DNA of 5,547 nt, taken from positions 1 to 5,547 of the forward strand of contig DAOUZD010000065.1 in NCBI GenBank assembly GCA_030665795.1, in the 5' to 3' direction. This document shows, in pieces, positions 1-5,213 of this stretch (within the stretch, counting starts at the first letter, position 1; every line of letters begins with the position of its first letter). A model generated the notes under the pieces. That model saw only the letters and a program-made list of their open reading frames with translations, ran no database searches and had not been told where the DNA came from. The stretch comes from Dehalococcoides sp. Lineage in GTDB: Bacteria > Chloroflexota > Dehalococcoidia > Dehalococcoidales > RBG-16-60-22. Both the position numbers and the translations under genes were made by a program.

Positions 1-18
1 CTAAAGGAGGCGATTTAG

Positions 19-789
19 ATGGAATATGATACCTTGAATTACGAGCAAAAGGATGCTATCGGGGTTCTTACGCTCAATAGACCCGAACATTTGAATGCCG
101 TTAATCAGAAAATGATAGATGAACTCGAAGGATTCTGGACAAAGAAGATGTATGATTTAGACACAAGGGTGCTCATCTTAACCGGGGCTGGCGACAGAGC
201 CTTTTGCGCTGGGTTGGATATGAAAGAGGCGCCTCAAGAGATGTCTGAGCTCAGTCCCGGTGAACTTTACCAATTTCAAATGAAGATATCCAGGCTTCAG
301 CTTTTGATGCGTCAAGTTCCCCAACCAATCATCTGTGCAATACATAAATCGGCCGTAGGTGTGGGATTTAGCTTTGCAATGGCATCGGATATGAGAATCA
401 TAACACCTGAAGCAAGATTTTGTGCTGCTTATATCAATGTTGGGGTGGGTGGTGCAGATGTGGGAAGCAGCTACTTTCTGCCCAGACTCATCGGTGCCGG
501 GCGTGCCTATGAGTTTTTGCTGATTGGAGATTTCATGGGTGCCGATGAAGCCCTGAGCCTTGGATTCGTAAGCCGAATGGTCTCTTACAATGAGCTCATG
601 CCTGCAGCCATGGAGACGGCTGCGAAGATGGTGTCCAAGAATCCATTAGGACTGCGCCTGACAAAAGAAGCCATTAACCAGAACCTCGATGCAGGTGGAC
701 TGGAGCAGGTATTACAGATGGAAAATCGCAACCAGGTGCTGTGTATTCTTGCAAATATGTTGCAGGGGTCATTGCCTGTCTCGCGTTAG
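19..789 (+). CDS. Enoyl-CoA hydratase/isomerase (crotonase) family protein with atypical active site
   Basis: A 256-residue protein of the crotonase superfamily, cytosolic acyl-CoA enzymes that stabilise an enolate in an oxyanion hole. Visible landmarks are LTLNRPEHLNAVN near residues 17-29, AFCAGLD at 61-67 (first oxyanion-hole loop), SAVGVGFSFAMASD at 111-124 (second loop) and ADVGSSYFLPRLIG at 146-159. The start is fixed by AAGGAGG at 4-10, eight bases before ATG. By alignment from memory, the two catalytic glutamates of true hydratases (Glu144 and Glu164 of the rat enzyme) are Ser118 and Tyr138 here, while Asp147 matches the aspartate kept in dienoyl-CoA isomerase (ECH1-like) and in many actinobacterial-type homologues. 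An isomerase or another acyl-CoA reaction is therefore more likely than simple hydration. After ENRNQV (235-240) the usual tail ending in a KR-P-x-[FY] type sequence is absent, so the C-terminus looks shortened or altered. Family confident; substrate unknown. Confidence 0.93.
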   Translation: MEYDTLNYEQKDAIGVLTLNRPEHLNAVNQKMIDELEGFWTKKMYDLDTRVLILTGAGDRAFCAGLDMKEAPQEMSELSPGELYQFQMKISRLQLLMRQVPQPIICAIHKSAVGVGFSFAMASDMRIITPEARFCAAYINVGVGGADVGSSYFLPRLIGAGRAYEFLLIGDFMGADEALSLGFVSRMVSYNELMPAAMETAAKMVSKNPLGLRLTKEAINQNLDAGGLEQVLQMENRNQVLCILANMLQGSLPVSR

Positions 790-1061
790 CTGTAGAAAGA
801 AAGCTTAGGTGCCGAGCTATATTTGTTGCGGGACTGGTATAGGTTGCATCGGCATCTAAGAACATGTGCCTTACTGCAATCAAATCTTAGCTTGAATCTC
901 AGTCTAGCGGTAGGATAAACCGGTTCGGCTCTTAAGAGCGTAACAGGCAGGGGGATTACTGCCATCACAGGGGTTGAGGCCGCTTCTCGGGCATTCTGGG
1001 CAGAAATAAGAGGCCATACAGTCATCTCCCGCGTCAGCAACTCTAACTTATGAAGCGGTAC

Positions 1062-1124
1062 AGTAATTTGGGGCAGGTCATCGCTAACCCGCATTCCGGT
1101 ATCTGTAAACAGCAGGATAAGCAG
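1062..1124 (+). repeat. 63-bp direct repeat, copy 1
   Basis: It matches 3554-3616 in the same orientation at 56 of 63 positions, with an exact 32-bp core (1066-1097 equals 3558-3589). No clear similarity extends beyond the ends. In the minus-strand transcript the core can fold GCGGGTT against GACCTGC (with G-U pairs) around a six-base loop. The two copies bracket the LOG and beta-CASP genes. It does not look like a known insertion-sequence end. A dispersed genomic repeat or a duplicated gene fragment are the simplest readings. Confidence 0.85.
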
Positions 1125-1147
1125 TCTATGCTTGGTCCTCTCTGGTT

Positions 1148-1189
1148 AGCCTTGCCAGGCTGTTAGAAGCCTGCCCGCATGCGCTTTTT
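1148..1189. terminator. Possible terminator hairpins between convergent genes
   Basis: AGCCT (1148-1152), AGGCT (1157-1161) and AGCCT (1168-1172) form two competing hairpins that share the middle arm. The larger is CAGGCT/AGCCTG (1156-1161 with 1168-1173, six-base loop). A CGCATGCG palindrome (1176-1183) and five T (1185-1189) follow on the plus strand. The T run is too far from the six-base-pair stem for a textbook intrinsic terminator. Position between two convergent 3' ends is the main argument for a terminator role. Confidence 0.25.
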
Positions 1190-1219
1190 CAGGGGGCTGG
1201 CGGATGACCTTCTTGACCT

Positions 1220-1903
1220 TTACCCGGGCAGTGCCTTTTTACCAGTAATCTCCTGCTTGGTGTACCATCTTTGTACATCCTCAATTACCTCATCAGGGCG
1301 GTCGCAAATTCTTAACAGGTCAAGGTCATCTCTAGAGATAAATCCTCTAGCCAGGGTTGAATTCTTTAACCAGGATAGGAACCCATTCCAGTACTGGCTG
1401 TCGAACAGTATCACAGGAAAGGGCTTTATCTTATGGGTTTGCATCAGGGTCAGCACCTCAGTTAATTCATCAAGTGTTCCCAATCCACCAGGCATTATAA
1501 TAAAGGCAGTGGCATATTTTACAAGCATGACTTTGCGGGCAAAGAAGTGGGTAAACGTTATTGACTTTGTGGTGTAAGCATTACAGGCCTGTTCCTCGGG
1601 TAGGTCGATATTCAATCCGACTGATGTAACTCCGGCTTTAAGCGCACCTTTGTTAGCTGCCTCCATCACGCCAGGCCCGCCACCGGTTATAATCGAGAAA
1701 CCCATCTGCCCCAGTCGATTGGCTATTTCCTCTGTCTGTGTGTACAGCTCATCATCTACACTAAGTCGAGCCGAACCGTATATAGTAACTGCCGGCTCTA
1801 TACCTGAAAGCTTATCGAAGCCTTCCACCAATTCACCTATTATCCGGAACATTCGCCAGGATTCCTCTTTGGCTAAATCGTTTATTTCATAGCTTTGGAA
1901 CAT
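1220..1903 (-). CDS. LOG family protein (TIGR00730-type Rossmann-fold nucleotide phosphoribohydrolase)
   Basis: A 227-residue cytosolic protein of the LOG ("lysine decarboxylase-like") family. Characterised members hydrolyse the N-glycosidic bond of nucleoside 5'-monophosphates (cytokinin ribotides in plants and some bacteria, purine or pyrimidine nucleotides in E. coli PpnN). The diagnostic motifs are GGGPGVMEAANKGA (74-87) and PGGLGTLDE (138-146), with the catalytic Arg in FFARKVML (120-127; R123) and Glu146. The strand before the first motif is IYGSAR (41-46). An N-terminal helix of about 35 residues precedes the Rossmann core, and the overall length is normal for the longer members. The start has GGGAGG (1909-1914 on the minus strand) five bases upstream. 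It lies 119 bp downstream of the beta-CASP gene on the same strand, so read-through is possible, but the gap is long enough for its own promoter. The old name lysine decarboxylase should not be used. Substrate not inferable. Confidence 0.93.
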   Translation of the reverse strand: MFQSYEINDLAKEESWRMFRIIGELVEGFDKLSGIEPAVTIYGSARLSVDDELYTQTEEIANRLGQMGFSIITGGGPGVMEAANKGALKAGVTSVGLNIDLPEEQACNAYTTKSITFTHFFARKVMLVKYATAFIIMPGGLGTLDELTEVLTLMQTHKIKPFPVILFDSQYWNGFLSWLKNSTLARGFISRDDLDLLRICDRPDEVIEDVQRWYTKQEITGKKALPG

Positions 1904-1966
1904 TTCGCCCTCCCATCGAGAAAAGTATTAACTGTGTTATTACCGGGTTGCTGTTTAAATTTGATT

Positions 1967-2006
1967 ACCTGACTCAGGTTAAAAGACTTACAATTGGTTC
2001 AACCAA
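1967..2006. promoter_or_regulatory. Two 13-bp dyads and a weak promoter upstream of the LOG gene
   Basis: The 119-bp gap holds two perfect 6-1-6 inverted repeats: ACCTGAcTCAGGT (1967-1979) and TTGGTTcAACCAA (1994-2006), both with a central C on the plus strand and 27 bp apart centre to centre. On the minus strand a weak sigma-70-like match, TTGGTT, 17 bases, TTTAAC, would start transcription toward LOG; its -35 lies in one dyad and the other dyad sits at the predicted transcript start. They could be operators. Neither has a T tract, so a terminator for the upstream gene is less likely. Dyads are seen; function is inferred. Confidence 0.35.
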
Positions 2007-2022
2007 ATAATAGACGCTATCG

Positions 2023-3435
2023 TTATTCTAGAAAAGTTTCTGCCCCATATTCCGGCACAGATATATCCCAAGCTGTCTTCTCCCTGAGAAATGCACCGAA
2101 CTTTTGTGTGGCCTCAGATTCTCCGTGGACGACGAATACTCGCCTGGGGTTCTTCTTGAGTTCAGAAAGCCATCTGAAAAGCTCATTTCTATCAGCGTGT
2201 GATGAAAAACCGTGTATTTGTGCTATTCTTGCCCTTACCGGGTGATACCGCCCCAGTATCCTCACTTTTTTGGCGCCGTCAACAATTTGTCTGCCCAGTG
2301 TAGCGATTGCCTGGTATCCGACGAAGAGTATTGTGCTCTCCCGTCTGGAAATATTTGTTACCAGGTGATGCTTTATCCTACCCCCGGTGCACATTCCAGA
2401 GCCAGCTATTACCATGACAGTCCCCAATATATGATTAATTGCTTTTGACTCATCTGCTGTCTGGACCATTTTAAGGTTTGGGAAGTCAAAGGGTGACCTG
2501 TTATTACGTACTAGATTGGACATCTCCTGGTCGAACAATTCAGAATGACGCTTGAACACTTCCGTGATGCTTATCGCCATCGGGCTATCCAGAAAGACCA
2601 TCAAATGTGGTATGCGGTCTTCTAATACCAATTCGTTCAAGTGATAAAGAACTTCCTGGCTTCGCTCCAGAGCAAAGCTTGGTACGATTATATTTCCTCC
2701 GGCTTTCCAGGTTGAATTCACGATTTTGGCGAGGCTATCACTTATGTCCGGTGAGTTTTTGTGCAACCTGTCTCCATATGTTGATTCAACCAGAACATAA
2801 TCTATCTCGCTGAACACACTTGGGTCACGCAGTATCGGCCTGTCCCACCTGCCCACATCCCCGGAGAAGACGATTGCCCTATGGTCTCCTTCCTGGCTTA
2901 CCGTAACTTTTATCATAGACGAGCCGAGAACGTGTCCAGCCTCATGAAACGAAGCTCTAACTCCGTCACCGAGCTGAATGACCTCTTCATATCTTACAGG
3001 TTCAAACAGTGGAAATGAAGCCCTGGCATCGCTGACGGTATAGAGGGGAATCTCCGGGAAAGGGCCTTTTCTTCTCTCTCGCTCATGCCTCCTTCTTTTG
3101 AATTCTGCATCCTCTTCCTGAATGTGTGCAGAATCCTGAAGTATGATTTGGGATATTTCAGAGGTAGCAGCAGTACAGTAGATTTTTCCCCGGAAACCCT
3201 CGCGAACTAATTTAGGCAGTAGACCACAGTGGTCCAGGTGGGCATGCGTCAATAGGACTGCATCCAGCGTACGGGGTGGGATAGGGAAAGGGTCCCAGTT
3301 TCTACTCCTGAATTCCCTTTCCTGGAACAGCCCACAGTCAACTAAAAGCCTGACGTTGTTAGCTTCCAGTAGATACCGGGAACCGGTTACATTACGGGCT
3401 GCACCTAAAAAAGATAGCTTAATATGCAAATTCAT
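2023..3435 (-). CDS. MBL-fold beta-CASP metallo-hydrolase (CPSF73-like RNA nuclease family)
   Basis: A 470-residue protein with a full metallo-beta-lactamase plus beta-CASP architecture, predicted to be a cytosolic two-zinc RNA-processing or -degrading nuclease. The MBL motifs are D33, HAHLDH (64-69), H168 in EAGHVLGSS and D193 in FSGDVGR. The beta-CASP motifs are E217 in VESTYGDR (motif A), H413 in GFSSHADR (motif B) and H437 in VVHGE (motif C). GSGMCTGGRI (345-354) is the usual glycine-rich loop. All expected metal ligands are present, so it should be active. A highly charged insert (about 107-124) lies in the MBL part. There is no N-terminal KH domain as in archaeal aCPSF. The start is less certain: ATG at 3433-3435 has only GCAGGT directly before it, which would space better to the TTG at codon 3. 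A predicted promoter lies just upstream and LOG downstream. The exact RNA target is unknown. Confidence 0.94.
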   Translation of the reverse strand: MNLHIKLSFLGAARNVTGSRYLLEANNVRLLVDCGLFQEREFRSRNWDPFPIPPRTLDAVLLTHAHLDHCGLLPKLVREGFRGKIYCTAATSEISQIILQDSAHIQEEDAEFKRRRHERERRKGPFPEIPLYTVSDARASFPLFEPVRYEEVIQLGDGVRASFHEAGHVLGSSMIKVTVSQEGDHRAIVFSGDVGRWDRPILRDPSVFSEIDYVLVESTYGDRLHKNSPDISDSLAKIVNSTWKAGGNIIVPSFALERSQEVLYHLNELVLEDRIPHLMVFLDSPMAISITEVFKRHSELFDQEMSNLVRNNRSPFDFPNLKMVQTADESKAINHILGTVMVIAGSGMCTGGRIKHHLVTNISRRESTILFVGYQAIATLGRQIVDGAKKVRILGRYHPVRARIAQIHGFSSHADRNELFRWLSELKKNPRRVFVVHGESEATQKFGAFLREKTAWDISVPEYGAETFLE

Positions 3436-3458
3436 ACCTGCGGTGTGGCTATTTGCCT

Positions 3459-3488
3459 ATAATATCAGTTAAGCATGAAAACCGCCAA
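3459..3488 (-). promoter_or_regulatory. Predicted sigma-70-like promoter of the beta-CASP gene
   Basis: On the minus strand TTGGCG (3488-3483) is followed after 18 bases by TATTAT (3464-3459), matching the consensus boxes at 4/6 and 5/6. Transcription would start near 3452, leaving a leader of about 17 bases before the ATG at 3435. This short leader fits the weak Shine-Dalgarno. Prediction by eye only. Confidence 0.5.
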
Positions 3489-3499
3489 TAAGTGTACTC

Positions 3500-3517
3500 G
3501 TCCATATGATTATGGAC
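3500..3517. promoter_or_regulatory. Perfect dyad upstream of the beta-CASP promoter
   Basis: GTCCATA (3500-3506), TGAT, TATGGAC (3511-3517) is an exact 7-bp inverted repeat with a four-base spacer. It lies 12 bp upstream of the predicted -35 box of the beta-CASP promoter, centred about 56 bp before the predicted start, a typical place for an activator site. It could equally be a small RNA hairpin in a transcript reading through from either side. No T tract follows. Confidence 0.35.
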
Positions 3518-3553
3518 ACATTACCTCCTTGTATATTTTGCCGGTATTGTTCC

Positions 3554-3616
3554 AGTTATTTGGGGCAGGTCATCGCTAACCCGCATTCCTATGTCCGTAA
3601 ACAGCAGGCTAAGAAG
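3554..3616 (+). repeat. 63-bp direct repeat, copy 2
   Basis: Second copy of the 1062-1124 repeat, same orientation, 2492 bp away. The exact core is 3558-3589. The seven differences from copy 1 fall 5, 2 and 0 in the three codon phases. Read in the plus frame that contains VIWGRSSLTRIP, they give three synonymous codons, V/M, I/L and one S/R at the edge. The minus frame that contains GMRVSDDLPQIT shares the degenerate phase, so strand is not settled. It lies upstream of the beta-CASP gene, outside the gene pair. Confidence 0.85.
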
Positions 3617-3672
3617 AGGATGCAAGACTGATTGCGGCAGCCCATATATGTTGGAAGCGTTGAAGGCCTCTG

Positions 3673-3849
3673 ATGGAACTAATCGGTGATGAGGATTTGC
3701 CAGACTATGGTGAACCTAGCGGTTCGGCCACATGTGATATGGCTTGTACTGCTATTGTTATGGCTACCGGAGATGATGCTTATCCATCAGAAATCATTTC
3801 GAAACTTGAACGCCTCTCGGATATGATTTTTACCTTATCTGATGTATAG
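3673..3849 (+). CDS. Possible small protein or gene remnant, 58 codons
   Basis: An ATG frame of 58 codons with protein-like composition, starting MELIGDEDLPDYGEPSGS and ending SKLERLSDMIFTLSDV. GAAGG lies six bases upstream, a weak ribosome binding site. The C-terminal part (YPSEIISKLERLSDMIFTL) recalls, from memory, the final helix of PduO-type cob(I)alamin adenosyltransferases (consensus like NP..L.YLNRLSD.LFVLAR), but the conserved Arg/Glu residues before it are missing and the rest of that roughly 180-residue family is absent. It may be a remnant, an unrelated small protein or a chance frame. It overlaps by 17 bp another plus frame that ends at 3689. Confidence 0.3.
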   Translation: MELIGDEDLPDYGEPSGSATCDMACTAIVMATGDDAYPSEIISKLERLSDMIFTLSDV

Positions 3850-3945
3850 TTCCGCAAGGCAAACTCGCTTTACGAGTCACGGGACTTACCAAATTAACGC
3901 TTTCCGTAGTGGAACGACGGTATTCTATTCTAATTCGTCTGGATG

Positions 3946-3951
3946 TATAAT
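3946..3951 (+). promoter_or_regulatory. Perfect -10 box of the CNB-fold gene promoter
   Basis: TATAAT at 3946-3951, directly preceded by TG, lies 48 bases before the preferred start at 3999. The -35 region 17 bases upstream (TTCTAT, 3923-3928) matches poorly, within an AT-rich TATTCTATTCTAATTC tract. Transcription would start near 3958. The weak -35 hints at activator dependence or reliance on the -10 region. Confidence 0.45.
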
Positions 3952-3983
3952 ATAGAGTAAAGAGTCGGCTGATGTTGAAGCGA

Positions 3984-3991
3984 AAGGGGGG
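3984..3991 (+). promoter_or_regulatory. Ribosome binding site deciding the CNB-fold gene start
   Basis: AAGGGGGG at 3984-3991 sits seven bases before the ATG at 3999. The in-frame ATG at 3972 has no comparable site and would add MLKRKGGTK, residues encoded by the ribosome binding site itself. The start at 3999 is therefore preferred. Confidence 0.65.
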
Positions 3992-3998
3992 AACCAAG

Positions 3999-4475
3999 AT
4001 GGTATCTACTGAAGTTTTGAAGGAGTTTGGGTTTTTCGAAGGGTTGGATGACAGCGAGCTGGCCAAAATAGCGGGCGTTTGCCATGAACGCACCCGCAAC
4101 GAAGGTGATTTGTGCTTTGTACAAGGCAGAAAAGCAACGGAACTACATCTTTGCCGCAGCGGGAAGGTGGATGTTTTGGTTCGAGTCTACGAGCCCTGGG
4201 GCATGGAGGTCACAATTCATAAAGTGAAGCCTGGAGAGATCTTTGGATGGTCTGCTCTAGTCGAGCCAAATATCTATACTGCATCCGCTAAATGTGAGGG
4301 AAAAGTTGAGGCTCTTTACATCAAAGGGTCGGACTTGCTGAACCTCTTCGAGGAGAATCCTCATATAGGCTACATGGCGATGAGGAATTTGAGCGCTTTA
4401 GTGAGTTCCAGGCTAACGGAAACCAGGGAGGAATTGGCCAAGGAACTGGCTGCTGTTGCTAATAGGGAATGGTAG
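3999..4475 (+). CDS. Cyclic nucleotide-binding (CNB) fold protein without DNA-binding domain
   Basis: A 158-residue single-domain protein with the Crp/Fnr effector-domain fold. LKEFGFFEGLDDSELAKIA (7-25) is the typical entry helix, GDLCFVQGRKATELHLCRSGKVDVL (36-60) the first beta-roll half, and KPGEIFGWSAL (77-87) the loop where cAMP-binding proteins carry the phosphate-binding cassette. That cassette is changed here: the FGE-x-A Glu is Trp84 and the ligand-binding Arg is replaced near Tyr93, so canonical cAMP or cGMP binding is doubtful. The last 35 residues form a charged helix (SRLTETREELAKELAAVA). There is no helix-turn-helix, membrane segment or enzymatic domain, so it probably acts as a protein-interaction or ligand sensor, not as a transcription factor itself. 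The start at 3999 is chosen over the in-frame ATG at 3972 because of the strong ribosome binding site. It is transcribed alone, convergent with the VOC gene. Confidence 0.85.
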   Translation: MVSTEVLKEFGFFEGLDDSELAKIAGVCHERTRNEGDLCFVQGRKATELHLCRSGKVDVLVRVYEPWGMEVTIHKVKPGEIFGWSALVEPNIYTASAKCEGKVEALYIKGSDLLNLFEENPHIGYMAMRNLSALVSSRLTETREELAKELAAVANREW

Positions 4476-4568
4476 ATTGCAGTATCCGTTATCGGTGATT
4501 ATGAGACGATTTGTTGATAGGAACCTCGTCACAGTGGACAGGCAGAGCTTAATGGTTCCGTTGGCTAG

Positions 4569-4619
4569 TCCCCTGACCATGAGTTCGTTTCTCCGCTCAG
4601 GGATACCCTGGTCAGGGGA
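4569..4619. terminator. Strong inverted repeat between convergent genes, terminator or REP-like element
   Basis: TCCCCTGACCA (4569-4579) and TGGTCAGGGGA (4609-4619) are perfect 11-bp arms around 29 bases that contain TGAG/CTCA (4580-4583, 4596-4599). Further pairings are possible: GGTTCC (4554-4559) with GGAACC at 4617-4622 or at 4520-4525, and CCGC (4593-4596) with GCGG (4630-4633), the latter followed directly by five T (4634-4638). The site lies 94 bp after the CNB stop and 53 bp past the VOC stop, so it may end both transcripts. The strongest stem lacks a T tract on either strand, so a REP-like or mRNA-protecting hairpin is an alternative. Confidence 0.5.
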
Positions 4620-4671
4620 ACCAAGAGCTGCGGTTTTTCCTGTTGCCTGGGCAGGTTTTGCTGAATTTCGC

Positions 4672-5106
4672 CTAGCTAACCCTTCTCATGAGTTCAAAGA
4701 TGACGCCGCCAGGCCCGCCACTCTCCAGGTAGGCAAAGTTACCCGGGTCCGTGAGTATAAGCTTGGCCCCCTGTGCTAACAACTTGGAAACCTCCCCATC
4801 TACATCATCTACGTAAAAGCCGAGGTGATGCAAGCCTTCCCCGAAGGTATCAAGAAAGCGGGACTGAAATATCCGACCCTCCACAGGCTGTACAAGCTCA
4901 ATCTGTACTGGGCCCAGGTAGGCAAAGGCCATTCTTGCTTTCCAGGAGCGTCCCTTAGCGTCGGTACCGCCTATATCGGTGAAGCTCCAGGGGCCGATGC
5001 CAAACATCGATGACCATGACTCAATAACCTTATCAATGTCCTTTACGGCAATACTAATCTGGTCAACCGTTTTCAGTTGAAGTTTACGAGTTTCAGGATT
5101 TTCCAT
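4672..5106 (-). CDS. VOC family protein, methylmalonyl-CoA epimerase-like
   Basis: A 144-residue protein of the vicinal oxygen chelate (glyoxalase/bleomycin-resistance) superfamily, with two beta-alpha-beta-beta-beta modules. VDQISIAVKDIDKVIESW (14-31) starts the first, GPVQIELVQP (65-74) ends it, GEGLHHLGFYVDDVD (89-103) starts the second and GGVIFELM (133-140) ends it. This pattern and length are those of methylmalonyl-CoA epimerase and its relatives, where the metal ligands are His, Gln, His and Glu. Here they map to Gln16, Gln68, His93/94 and Glu138, so the first histidine is replaced by glutamine. Metal binding may persist, but true epimerase activity is uncertain. Start: AAGGAGG (minus strand 5122-5116) nine bases before ATG. 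It has its own predicted promoter, diverges from the transporter gene and has no minus-strand partner in the window. A role in acyl-CoA metabolism is inference from the family. Confidence 0.87.
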   Translation of the reverse strand: MENPETRKLQLKTVDQISIAVKDIDKVIESWSSMFGIGPWSFTDIGGTDAKGRSWKARMAFAYLGPVQIELVQPVEGRIFQSRFLDTFGEGLHHLGFYVDDVDGEVSKLLAQGAKLILTDPGNFAYLESGGPGGVIFELMRRVS

Positions 5107-5141
5107 TTCCGTTAGCCTCCTTTTGGCATTGATTCTTTTGT

Positions 5142-5170
5142 ATGTTAACGAATACCATTGCCTCAGTCAA
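5142..5170 (-). promoter_or_regulatory. Predicted sigma-70 promoter of the VOC gene
   Basis: On the minus strand TTGACT (5170-5165), 17 bases, TAACAT (5147-5142) matches the consensus boxes at 5/6 and 4/6 with ideal spacing. Transcription would begin near 5135, about 28 bases before the ATG. Its -35 box lies 43 bp from that of the divergent transporter promoter. Confidence 0.55.
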
Positions 5171-5213
5171 CCGAGCGGCGGCATTGCATTACCGTCTGTA
5201 AACGACAGTTCTT

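Larger units (their letters stand above)
790..1219. other. Gene-poor stretch between convergent genes, possibly decayed coding DNA
   Basis: This 430-bp gap lies between the 3' ends of the crotonase and LOG genes. The longest open frame, minus strand 1094 to 786, is 102 codons with no ribosome binding site and no family I recognise. A plus frame through 930-1147 is also nearly open, broken by TGA at about 1050. Neither is annotated as a gene. The stretch holds repeat copy 1 (1062-1124), two adjoining perfect palindromes (AACCGGTT at 918-925 and GCTCTTAAGAGC at 928-939), and hairpins close to the LOG stop. The phase bias of the differences between repeat copies suggests that at least part of it was once protein-coding. 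Confidence 0.5.
3436..3998. other. Gene-poor divergent intergenic stretch with promoters, repeat copy 2 and short open frames
   Basis: These 563 bp separate the beta-CASP gene (minus) from the CNB-fold gene (plus). They hold the predicted promoters of both, a 7-bp-arm dyad, repeat copy 2 and several short open frames on both strands. On the plus strand these are a 41-codon frame 3506-3631 with three cysteines (CIFCRYC) and the 58-codon frame 3673-3849. On the minus strand one runs from about 3714 to 3522 and ends in AGGAGGTAATG, which looks like a gene end overlapping the ribosome binding site and start of a lost downstream gene. A small hairpin ACTCG/CGAGT lies at 3863-3877. No full-length gene is supported, and decayed coding DNA is plausible. 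Confidence 0.5.

Noticed and set aside
918..939. Adjacent palindromes AACCGGTT and GCTCTTAAGAGC as an operator
   Set aside because: There is no promoter or gene start nearby. They may be chance palindromes in decayed sequence.
786..1094. 102-codon open frame on the minus strand
   Set aside because: No ribosome binding site, no recognised family, overlaps the end of the crotonase gene and has an ordinary downstream composition. Only its first 12 or so codons lie in the repeat. Described as part of the gene-poor stretch instead.
1081..1097. Integron attC-like site in the repeat core (GCTAAC/GTTAGC)
   Set aside because: Only one core-like hexamer is present and the paired R and L boxes of attC are not found.
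3716..3729. CGGTTCGGC shared with 921-929 as an extension of the repeat
   Set aside because: It lies on the wrong side and at the wrong distance relative to the repeat copies, so it is not collinear. A 9-bp match is likely chance.
4456..4779. 107-codon plus-strand frame beginning inside the CNB gene
   Set aside because: It overlaps the CNB 3' end and runs antisense through the VOC 3' end, crosses the inverted repeat and has no family resemblance or ribosome binding site.
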